NCBI GenBank assembly: GCA_945874515.1
Contig: CAMCHA010000134.1
Coordinates: forward strand, 1 to 6,926
Source: Asaia bogorensis
Lineage (GTDB): Bacteria; Pseudomonadota; Alphaproteobacteria; Acetobacterales; Acetobacteraceae
Reading direction: 5' to 3'
Length of the DNA stretch: 6,926 nt
Shown here: positions 1 through 5,525 of the stretch, piece by piece
How the letters are laid out: each line of letters starts with the position of its first letter
Numbering within the stretch: the first letter of the stretch is position 1
Notes under the pieces: model-generated
Told to the model about the DNA's origin: nothing
What the model saw: only the letters and a program-made list of their open reading frames with translations
Databases searched by the model: none
Program-made: the position numbers and the translations under genes

Positions 1-455
1 TCCTCACGCGCTTCGCGCATGCTGTCCACATCAAAGCCACGCAGGCTATCAAGTGCGGTTGTCAGCACCCAGGCCACTGGCGCATCACCTGACGCTTCCG
101 CGCGCTTCAAGCGCAGCAGCGCGGCACCCGTGCCGATTTTGGTTTCAAAGCGCAACATCGCTTCGATCGTGTCGTCGCCCGCGCGTTCCACAAAGCGCGG
201 CGCGGCGCGTTCGTCATCAATCGCGAAATCTCGCGCACCGGCTTCCTGCACCGCGGCCAAAAGCGCTTCCACCAGCGCCCCCTGGCCGCTCACGGTACGG
301 ATGCGCCGGCCCAGCGCCACAATATCGCGCCAATGGCTGTCAGCGCGGAACAGCGCGCTGAGCGCTGATTTGTCGCCCGCCGCCAGTGCCGCATTGAAGC
401 GCTTGAGCCAGGCTTCGATGATATGGCCGATACCTTGTTCCGAAATAACCAGCAT
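1..455 (-). CDS. Flavin-dependent monooxygenase, N-terminal NTF2-like domain (partial, runs off the left edge)
   Basis: The reading frame is open from an ATG at 455 down to base 1, giving 151 residues with no stop. An in-frame TGA (470-468) lies five codons upstream with no other start between, so the ATG at 455 is well fixed; a purine-rich GGCGGAAG precedes it. The visible part resembles the NTF2/SnoaL-like domain at the N-terminus of roughly 600-residue FAD/NADPH monooxygenases of the CzcO/flavin-containing monooxygenase type. Supporting features are WLKRFNAALAAGD (16-28), LFRADSHWRDIVAL (35-48), RIRTVSG (51-57), a charged RFET strand (102-105) and a VLTTALDSLRG strand (130-140). In such proteins the FAD-binding GxGxxG and NADPH sites follow this domain, so they would lie outside the window. 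The substrate cannot be told. The gene is divergent from the SDR gene. The family call rests on remembered similarity of this domain; a stand-alone SnoaL-like protein is possible but less likely. Confidence 0.72.
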   Translation of the reverse strand, partial: MLVISEQGIGHIIEAWLKRFNAALAAGDKSALSALFRADSHWRDIVALGRRIRTVSGQGALVEALLAAVQEAGARDFAIDDERAAPRFVERAGDDTIEAMLRFETKIGTGAALLRLKRAEASGDAPVAWVLTTALDSLRGFDVDSMREARE

Positions 456-607
456 GTGCTTCCGCCTTCAATCCACCGCGCCCAACCGGGCGCCTTTTCT
501 GGCGTGATCCTAAGCGCCGAAGCGCAACGCCGCAAATCCTGCCTGCGGGCGGATTTCATCCCCGGCCGAATGCGCCTATCCTGAAAGGCGAAATTGGAGA
601 AACGTTC
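456..607. other. Divergent intergenic region between the monooxygenase and SDR genes
   Basis: These 152 bases must hold the promoters of both divergent genes. I see no convincing -35/-10 pair. A short inverted repeat CGCCT (573-577) / AGGCG (586-590) lies just upstream of the SDR ribosome binding site. It is only five base pairs and could be chance. No RNA gene or additional small gene with a ribosome binding site is apparent. Confidence 0.5.
596..600 (+). promoter_or_regulatory. Ribosome binding site of the SDR gene
   Basis: GGAGA ends seven bases before the ATG at 608. This is ideal Shine-Dalgarno spacing and fixes the start of the SDR gene. Confidence 0.75.
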
Positions 608-1360
608 ATGGATGCTTCGCTTGCGGGCAAGGTCGCGCTGGTCACGGGTGCCGGCAAGAATATCGGCCGCGCCATTGCGATGAGGCTCGCCGCCGATGGC
701 GCCGCCATTGTGGTGAATGGCCGATCGGATGATGGCGCGATCAAGGCCGTGGCCGATGAAATCATCGCCTTTGGCGGCCGCGCCATGGCCTATCGCGCTG
801 ATATCTCCAAGCCCGAAGAAGTGGCCGGCATGGCCGCAGCCGTCGCCGCCCAATTCGGCGGCGTGGATATTCTGGTGACCAATGCCGGGCTCCGGCGCCA
901 GACCCGCTTTCTGGACATGTCCTTCGCGGAATGGCGGGAAATCCTCTCCGTCGCGCTGGATGGCGCCTTTATCGTCACGCAGGCTTTCGCGCCGCAGATG
1001 ATCGCGCGCGGGGGTGGTTCAATCATTGGGCTATCAGGTATTTCAACCCATGTCGGCACACCCAATCGAGCGCATGTATCGGCTTCCAAATCGGGGTTGG
1101 AAGGCTTGATGCGCGCCCTTGCCGTGGAATTGGCACCCCAAGGCATTCGCGCAAATAGCGTCGCGCCTGGTGCGGTGGATACGGTGCGCGGCGCCTCGGC
1201 CGGGTCCATGCCGAGCACTTTGGCCGATGCGGGCATACCGCTCGGCCGGCGCGCGAGTGTTGCCGAAATCGCCGATGTGGTGCGCATGCTGGCCGGGCCG
1301 GAGGGTGGCTTCATCACCGGCCAGACCATTCACGTGAATGGCGGGGCGTTCTTGACCTGA
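608..1360 (+). CDS. Short-chain dehydrogenase/reductase (SDR) family protein with atypical active site
   Basis: The protein has 250 residues, the classical SDR length, with a good Shine-Dalgarno. It has the Rossmann fold of NAD(P)-dependent oxidoreductases. The cofactor motif TGAGKNIG is at 13-20 (Asn in place of the usual third Gly). Arg39 after strand 2 suggests NADP(H). Asp65 is the adenine-ring Asp, NAG is at 92-94, and the PG of VAPGAVDT is at 187-188. The C-terminal GFITGQTIHVNGG (234-246) is typical. The catalytic Asn-Ser-Tyr-Lys set is mostly absent: the Asn position is Ala116, Ser is Gly144 (Ser143 adjacent), Tyr of YxxxK is Val157 (His156 adjacent), and only Lys161 remains. From memory, a FabG-like SDR subfamily with an 'RAHV..(A/S)K' segment shows the same pattern, so this is probably not a sequencing error. 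The substrate is unknown. It could be a reductase with a different proton donor or a non-catalytic cofactor-binding protein. It is divergent from a monooxygenase gene, so a shared catabolic role is possible but unproven. Confidence 0.9.
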   Translation: MDASLAGKVALVTGAGKNIGRAIAMRLAADGAAIVVNGRSDDGAIKAVADEIIAFGGRAMAYRADISKPEEVAGMAAAVAAQFGGVDILVTNAGLRRQTRFLDMSFAEWREILSVALDGAFIVTQAFAPQMIARGGGSIIGLSGISTHVGTPNRAHVSASKSGLEGLMRALAVELAPQGIRANSVAPGAVDTVRGASAGSMPSTLADAGIPLGRRASVAEIADVVRMLAGPEGGFITGQTIHVNGGAFLT

Positions 1361-1369
1361 AAAGGCACC

Positions 1370-1397
1370 GGGATGATCCGGTTGAACGGATCATCCC
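1370..1397. terminator. Perfect 11-bp inverted repeat between convergent genes, likely terminator
   Basis: Arms GGGATGATCCG (1370-1380) and CGGATCATCCC (1387-1397) are exact reverse complements around a six-base loop. The hairpin begins nine bases after the SDR stop and lies before the convergent stop of the protease gene at 1416-1418. Read leftward it is followed by GGTGCCTTTTC, a short T tract, so it fits best as a terminator for the protease operon. Read rightward there is no T tract, so it may still act as an mRNA 3' end stabiliser or weak terminator for the SDR. Confidence 0.65.
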
Positions 1398-1415
1398 ATC
1401 GGTGGATCGGGCGCT

Positions 1416-2930
1416 TTACCCCGGCGCATTGCCCCGGGCGTTCAGGCGCAGCGGCACAAAGCGTTGCCCGCCGGCATTTTCCACCGCGAAAAGCCCAACA
1501 TTGCGGTTCTGCCGGCGCAGACGCTCAATCTGTTCCTGCACTTCTGCCGGCGTTGCCACGCGCTGCTGCTGCACTTCCACAATCACATCACCGGGGCGAA
1601 GCTCACGCTCCGCAGCTGGGGTGCCGGGGGTCACTTCCACAATCACCACGCCGCGTTGTTCGGGCTTCAGGTTGAAGCGCTGGCGAAGCTCATCCGTAAT
1701 GGCCGCAACCCGCAGCCCAAGCCCGGTGAGTTCCACCGGCCCCTGACCGGGAGGAGGCGCCGCCGGAGCCCCCGCCTGGCGCTGTTCCGTCGGCAATTCG
1801 CCAAGCGTGACGGTTACGGTTTCTTCCTTGCCATCGCGCCAAATCACGACGGGCACTGAACCGCCCACAGTGTTATCCGCGACAATCCTGGGCAGGGCGC
1901 GCATTTCGGGCACCGCCACGCCATTGAAGCGAATGATCACATCGCCCGAGCGGATCCCCGCCTTGGCCGCCGGCCCATCGGCTTGCGCATTCGCGATCAG
2001 CGCACCGCGCGTGCCTGCGGGCAGGCGCAGCGCCTCGGCAATGTCATCCGTCACACTTTGGATATTCACGCCAATCCAGCCGCGCCGCACGCGCCCCGCA
2101 TCACGGAGCTGCGCCACCACGCGGCTTGCCATATTGGACGGGATGGAAAAGCCAAGCCCGGCCGAAACCCCGCTGGGGGAGATGATGGCGGTATTGATGC
2201 CAATCACCTGGCCGCGCATGTTGACTAGCGGCCCGCCGGAATTGCCCGAATTGATCGAAGCATCCGTCTGGATGAAATCATCATAAAGCCCCTGGCCGAT
2301 ATTGCGCCCGCGAGCCGAGACAATCCCCGCCGTGACGGTCCCGCCAAAGCCGAAGGGATTGCCGATGGCGATCACCCAATCGCCCACTTCCGATTGATCC
2401 GAATTGCCAAAAGCAACGGCAGCCAATGCCTTGTCATGCTTGATACGCAGCACCGCGATATCCGTGCGCGGATCGGTGCCCACCAATTCCGCGCGAATGC
2501 TGGTGTTGTCCTGCAGGATCACATTGATTTCATCAGCGCCATCAATCACGTGGTTATTCGTGACCACGATGCCTTCCTGCGCATCAATGATGAAGCCAGA
2601 CCCAAGCGATTGCGCGCGGCGCTGACGCTGCTGCGGTCCTTCACCCTGGCCCTGGCCAGGCGGGCGGTTGCGGTTGAAGAAATCGCGGAAGAATTCCTCA
2701 AAGGGGCTGCCCGGGGGCAGCTGCGGCATATCCGGCGCATTCGGGCGCCCAGCGCGCGGCGTGATATTCTTGGAGGTGGAGATATTCACCACCGCCGGCA
2801 GCAATTCCCGCGCGAGCGGCGCGAAGCTTTCCGGCGCGCGTTGCTGCGCCTGGGCTGGCGTGATCAGCGGCAGGGGGGCAAGCGGCGCCAGGGCCATGGC
2901 ACCGGCAAGGGCAAGATGGGCAATACGCAA
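1416..2930 (-). CDS. degP: Do/DegP family periplasmic serine endoprotease with two PDZ domains
   Basis: The protein has 504 residues. An N-terminal signal peptide (about 1-28, cleavage after AQA) sends it to the periplasm. The trypsin-like domain carries the triad His127 (TNNHVID), Asp157 (TDIAVL) and Ser231 (GNSGGPLV). A Gln/Gly/Pro-rich loop at about 88-106 matches the LA loop of Do proteases. Two PDZ domains follow, at about 284-377 and 400-497, joined by a Pro/Ala-rich linker (387-397). Such proteins form cage-like oligomers that degrade or hold misfolded envelope proteins. The start is TTG at 2930: an in-frame stop (2960-2958) lies ten codons upstream with no ATG or GTG between, and GAGGAG (2943-2938) sits seven bases before it. 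The gene is last in the hflK-hflC-DUF2065 operon, a familiar alphaproteobacterial order. DegP, DegQ and MucD-like paralogues cannot be separated from sequence alone, so the symbol is approximate; the family is certain. Confidence 0.96.
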   Translation of the reverse strand: MRIAHLALAGAMALAPLAPLPLITPAQAQQRAPESFAPLARELLPAVVNISTSKNITPRAGRPNAPDMPQLPPGSPFEEFFRDFFNRNRPPGQGQGEGPQQRQRRAQSLGSGFIIDAQEGIVVTNNHVIDGADEINVILQDNTSIRAELVGTDPRTDIAVLRIKHDKALAAVAFGNSDQSEVGDWVIAIGNPFGFGGTVTAGIVSARGRNIGQGLYDDFIQTDASINSGNSGGPLVNMRGQVIGINTAIISPSGVSAGLGFSIPSNMASRVVAQLRDAGRVRRGWIGVNIQSVTDDIAEALRLPAGTRGALIANAQADGPAAKAGIRSGDVIIRFNGVAVPEMRALPRIVADNTVGGSVPVVIWRDGKEETVTVTLGELPTEQRQAGAPAAPPPGQGPVELTGLGLRVAAITDELRQRFNLKPEQRGVVIVEVTPGTPAAERELRPGDVIVEVQQQRVATPAEVQEQIERLRRQNRNVGLFAVENAGGQRFVPLRLNARGNAPG

Positions 2931-2937
2931 GGAAGCT

Positions 2938-2943
2938 CTCCTC
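2938..2943 (-). promoter_or_regulatory. Ribosome binding site that fixes the TTG start of the Do protease
   Basis: On the minus strand GAGGAG is followed by seven bases and then TTG. No ATG or GTG lies between the upstream in-frame stop and this TTG. The next in-frame ATG is codon 12, inside the signal peptide, and would destroy its basic N-terminus. Confidence 0.8.
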
Positions 2944-2967
2944 GGGGAATACGTCGTTCAGCCTAGC

Positions 2968-2995
2968 AGATTGGCGGTATTGACGCGAATTTAAG
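2968..2995 (-). promoter_or_regulatory. Candidate RpoH (sigma-32)-type promoter upstream of the Do protease
   Basis: On the minus strand CTTAAAT (2995-2989) and GCCAATCT (2975-2968) are separated by 13 bases. The heat-shock consensus is roughly CTTGAAA, 13-15 bases, then CCCCATNT. The match is 5 of 7 and 6 of 8 counting the free position. A start near 2961 would give a leader of about 30 bases to the TTG start. The 104-base gap here, against overlaps elsewhere in the operon, leaves room for a separate promoter. This is pattern matching by eye in one place, so it remains a candidate. Confidence 0.33.
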
Positions 2996-3034
2996 GGATC
3001 GCGCGGCAACGAAGTGCGACAAAAAGCGACAGCG

Positions 3035-3229
3035 TCACAAAAGCTTGAGCAGCCAGGCAAGGCCAATGCCACCCGCAGCGGCGACCAGCCCGCCAATCCT
3101 GAGCCGCGCCTCGGGCGTTTCAGCCAGGCTTGTCAGCATCCGGCGCATGAAGCCGGGAGCGGTGGCATAAGCCAAGCCCTCCAGGGCCAGCACAACGGCT
3201 ATGCCCTGGAGCAGCGCGGTGAAGCTCAC
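3035..3229 (-). CDS. DUF2065 family small inner-membrane protein (YjeT-like)
   Basis: The protein has 64 residues, the usual DUF2065 length. Two hydrophobic segments (about 4-24 and 44-63) flank a short basic loop containing RRML and an EARLR segment, so it should be a two-pass inner-membrane hairpin. The motif LEGLAYATAP (16-25) is characteristic: members typically have a Gly/Glu-rich first helix followed by a P-x-x-x-R-R-M loop. Its start is GTG at 3229, overlapping the hflC stop as GTGA. This implies translational coupling and tight co-expression. In Escherichia coli the DUF2065 gene yjeT is also directly downstream of hflC. No biochemical function is established. The neighbourhood suggests a role with the HflKC/FtsH membrane quality-control complex, which is inference. 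Confidence 0.88.
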   Translation of the reverse strand: MSFTALLQGIAVVLALEGLAYATAPGFMRRMLTSLAETPEARLRIGGLVAAAGGIGLAWLLKLL

Positions 3230-4116
3230 CTTGGCGCAGGTGCCGGAAGGCTATTCGGGCTTTCGCGGAAGTAGCGGAAGAATTCCGAATCCGGCGTCAG
3301 CACCAGCCGCGTGTCGCCTTCAGCAAAGGCTTCACGATAGGCTTGCATGGTACGCCAGAATTGGAAGAAGGCCGGGTCGCGCTGGAAGGCTTCCGCGAAA
3401 ATGCGGATGGCTTCCTGTTCGCCCTGACCGCGCAGGATATCCGCCTGCGCCTGGGCTTCCGCGATCAACACGGTGCGTTCACGCTCAGCGCTTGCACGCA
3501 CGCGCTGCGCCACTTCCGCACCTTCAGCGCGGGCTTCGCGCGCCACGCGTTCACGTTCGGATTGCATGCGTGACAGGATGGCTTGCGTGTTTTCGCCCGG
3601 CAGATCAGCGCGGCGAATGCGCACATCTTCCACGGCAATGCCGAATTGGCGCGCTTCCTCATTCACCTGACGACGGATTTCACCCATGATCCGGGCGCGA
3701 TCCGTGGACAGGACCGAAAGCAAAGGTTCATTGCCCAGCACGCGGCGCAAGGATGAGGTGACGATGGAATTGAGCCGGGCGCGAATGCCCGCTTCGGTCG
3801 CGCCCACCGTTTGGAAGAAGCGCAGTGGATCTGTGATGCGGTAGCGCGTGAAGCTATCCACAATCAGGCGGCGTTGATCACCCAGAATGACTTCTTCACC
3901 CGGCGCGTCAAAATCCAGCAAGCGCCGATCAAAGCTGATAACATTTTGGATGAAGGGCAGCTTCCAATGCAGCCCCGGTTCCTGGATAACCTTGCGCGGT
4001 TCGCCGAATTGCGTGATCAGCACCTGCTGCGTCTGATGCACCGTGAACAGCGTGGAAGCCGCGGTGAAAATCGCCGTGGCAAGAATGCCGAGCAGAATAA
4101 TAATGGAGCGGTTCAT
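3226..4116 (-). CDS. hflC: HflC, SPFH-domain subunit of the FtsH modulator complex
   Basis: The protein has 296 residues, normal for HflC. An N-terminal membrane anchor (about 4-25) is followed by the SPFH/prohibitin domain, starting at QQVLITQFGEP (30-40) with the typical GLHWKLPFIQNV (48-59). The domain ends at VEDVRIRRADLP (162-173), the conserved HflC signature. A long charged, Ala/Arg/Glu-rich helix (about 181-240) is likely coiled coil and mediates ring assembly with HflK. The C-terminus has TPDSEFFRYF (274-283). HflC and HflK form a large periplasmic-side cage around the AAA protease FtsH and limit its access to membrane substrates. Its ATG overlaps the hflK stop in ATGA (4116-4113) and its TGA overlaps the DUF2065 GTG start, so all three are translationally coupled. 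No lesion is seen. Confidence 0.97.
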   Translation of the reverse strand: MNRSIIILLGILATAIFTAASTLFTVHQTQQVLITQFGEPRKVIQEPGLHWKLPFIQNVISFDRRLLDFDAPGEEVILGDQRRLIVDSFTRYRITDPLRFFQTVGATEAGIRARLNSIVTSSLRRVLGNEPLLSVLSTDRARIMGEIRRQVNEEARQFGIAVEDVRIRRADLPGENTQAILSRMQSERERVAREARAEGAEVAQRVRASAERERTVLIAEAQAQADILRGQGEQEAIRIFAEAFQRDPAFFQFWRTMQAYREAFAEGDTRLVLTPDSEFFRYFRESPNSLPAPAPR

Positions 4117-5348
4117 CGCGGCACCCCCGGACGGTTTTGCATCATGGGCGCGACGGCGGCGCCAGGTGGCAGCGGCGCGGGTCGCGCCTGAGGTACGGCG
4201 GCAGGCGGCTGTCGCGCGCTGCCGGTTTCACCCAATTGCAGGAAGGGCACCACGCCCTGCAAGCGGTCATCCACAATGACTTTGGGGTTGCGGCGGAAGA
4301 TTTCTTCCATGGTTTCCAAATACATCCGGCGCGTGGTCACATCACGCGCCAATTCATAAGCGGAAAGCACGGAAAGGAAGCGGGCACTTTCACCGCCGGC
4401 ACGCGCCATTTGGCTTTCGCGGAAGCCTTGGGCCTCCTGGCTCATGCGCTCAGCCTCACCACGGGCGCGGGGAATGATGTCATTGCGGAAGCTTTCGGCT
4501 TCATTGCGCAAACGCTCACGGTCCGCATTGGCGCGCTGCACATCGCGGAAAGCGTCAACCACCTGGGCTGGTGGGTCCACCTTCTGCAATTGCACCTGCG
4601 TCACTTCAATGCCGGCCTTGTATTGGTCCATGATCGCCTGGGCACCGCGGCGCACTTCCTGTTCAATCTGGGCGCGCGCTTCAGTCAGCGCAGGCTGGAT
4701 GGGGGTGCGCCCGATCACTTCACGCATCACGCTCTCAGCCGCGGTTTTCACCGTGCTTTCAGGGTTGCGCGTATTGAACAGGAATTCGCCCGCATCGCGG
4801 ATGCGCCAGAAGACTGCGACATCAATGTCAATAATATTTTCATCGCCCGTCAGCATCAGGCTTTCTTCCAGCACATCACGCGCTGCCATCACGCGCCCAC
4901 CCGTTATGCTGCCATCTTGCGCGCCTACAAAGCCAACATCCACGCGGTTGATGCGCGTCACGCGCGGCGTAGTGTGGCTTTCGATCGGCCAGGGCAGGCG
5001 ATAATTCAAGCCAGGCTGGGTGGTGTGGCTGAAGGCGCCAAAGCGCATGACCACGCCCTGTTCATCCGGCTGCACCCGATAAAACCCAGAAAGCCCCCAG
5101 CCGACGGCCAGCACAATGCCGATCAGGGCGAAAAGCTTGCCGCCGCCCGCGCCGCCGCTGGGCAATACGCGGCGAATCGCGTCCTGAGCCTGCCTGATCG
5201 CGTCATCAATGTCGGGGCCGCGGCCACTTTGGCCGCCACCACCGCCGCCGCCGCCACCGCCACCCGAAGGCGGCTGGCCCCAAGGGCCCGATGGGCGCGG
5301 ATTGCCCCAGGGGCTTTGACCGCCACTATTATTGTTATTCCAGGGCAT
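4113..5348 (-). CDS. hflK: HflK, SPFH-domain subunit of the FtsH modulator complex
   Basis: The protein has 411 residues. The cytoplasmic N-terminus starts MPWNNNN and is rich in Gly, Pro and Trp, with an uninterrupted run of 11 Gly (29-39), an extreme form of the Gly-rich N-terminus common in HflK. One membrane segment (about 72-90) is followed by the SPFH domain from VQPDEQGVVMRFG (92-104), with GLNYRLPWPIE (113-123) and the conserved VQLQKVDPP (252-260). A charged coiled-coil region (about 270-320) includes PRARGEAE (293-300). The segment MYLETMEEIFRRNPKVIVD (342-360) is diagnostic. The Pro/Ala-rich tail from about 380 is probably disordered. HflK alternates with HflC in a cage enclosing FtsH. 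It is the first gene of the leftward operon. GGAGG (5364-5360) lies 11 bases before the ATG, a slightly long but acceptable spacing. Confidence 0.97.
   Translation of the reverse strand: MPWNNNNSGGQSPWGNPRPSGPWGQPPSGGGGGGGGGGGQSGRGPDIDDAIRQAQDAIRRVLPSGGAGGGKLFALIGIVLAVGWGLSGFYRVQPDEQGVVMRFGAFSHTTQPGLNYRLPWPIESHTTPRVTRINRVDVGFVGAQDGSITGGRVMAARDVLEESLMLTGDENIIDIDVAVFWRIRDAGEFLFNTRNPESTVKTAAESVMREVIGRTPIQPALTEARAQIEQEVRRGAQAIMDQYKAGIEVTQVQLQKVDPPAQVVDAFRDVQRANADRERLRNEAESFRNDIIPRARGEAERMSQEAQGFRESQMARAGGESARFLSVLSAYELARDVTTRRMYLETMEEIFRRNPKVIVDDRLQGVVPFLQLGETGSARQPPAAVPQARPAPLPPGAAVAPMMQNRPGVPR
5232..5264 (-). repeat. GGY trinucleotide repeat encoding 11 consecutive glycines in HflK
   Basis: Eleven Gly codons in a row, a mix of GGC and GGT, form a 33-base low-complexity tract in the cytoplasmic N-terminus of HflK. 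Because it is a triplet repeat, slippage would change the Gly number without breaking the frame. Confidence 0.85.
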
Positions 5349-5389
5349 GAAAGGCGTGGCCTCCAGCAGGTGAACGTCAAAAACGAAAG

Positions 5390-5403
5390 GCCCAAAGCTG
5401 GGC
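5390..5403 (-). promoter_or_regulatory. Small GC-rich hairpin followed by a T-rich stretch in the hflK leader
   Basis: Read leftward, GCCCA and TGGGC pair around a four-base loop, and the next bases are CTTTCGTTTTT. This resembles a short intrinsic terminator or attenuator between a probable upstream promoter and the hflK start at 5348. The stem has only five pairs, so read-through would be expected. Confidence 0.25.
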
Positions 5404-5432
5404 GGGATGCTTCAAGCGGGAAGCCAACCCCC

Positions 5433-5461
5433 ATATAGAGGCGAGCGACCTTCCCGGAAAG
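5433..5461 (-). promoter_or_regulatory. Candidate promoter for the hflK operon
   Basis: On the minus strand CTTTCC (5461-5456), a 17-base gap and CTATAT (5438-5433) form a loose promoter-like pair. It can be read as a weak housekeeping promoter (TTTCCG, 17 bases, TATATG) or as a degenerate heat-shock type. It would give a leader of about 80 bases that contains the small hairpin at 5390-5403. The assignment is by eye and weak. Confidence 0.25.
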
Positions 5462-5480
5462 CAGCTAACAACGCTGTAAT
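5451..5480 (+). promoter_or_regulatory. Candidate promoter for mrp
   Basis: TGTAAT (5475-5480) matches five of six bases of the -10 consensus TATAAT. TTCCCG (5451-5456), 18 bases upstream, is a poor -35. The pair would start transcription about 40 bases before the mrp ATG. Its -35 region lies in the palindrome-like TTCCCGGAA (5451-5459), which also overlaps the candidate leftward -35 of hflK. Confidence 0.25.
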
Positions 5481-5525
5481 GCCGGGTCGGGCGGATATTG
5501 ACCATGGGTAGGGGCTTTTCAAGCG

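Noticed and set aside
573..590. CGCCT/AGGCG inverted repeat before the SDR ribosome binding site
   Set aside because: A five-pair stem in GC-rich DNA is too weak to call an operator or riboswitch.
290..853. Leftward open frame of 187 codons spanning the monooxygenase start, the divergent gap and the SDR start
   Set aside because: It overlaps two better-supported genes in the wrong frame and shows no domain. The true leftward frame here starts at 455.
3006..3036. Direct repeat of GCGACA/GCGAC around an A5 tract just after the DUF2065 gene
   Set aside because: The repeat unit is only five to six bases and occurs twice. It is not an inverted repeat and could easily be chance.
4137..5438. Long rightward open frame of 433 codons opposite hflK
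   Set aside because: It lies almost entirely antisense to the well-supported hflK gene. Its composition (many His, Arg and Ala) is what the complement of GC-rich coding DNA gives. No family resemblance or ribosome binding site was seen.
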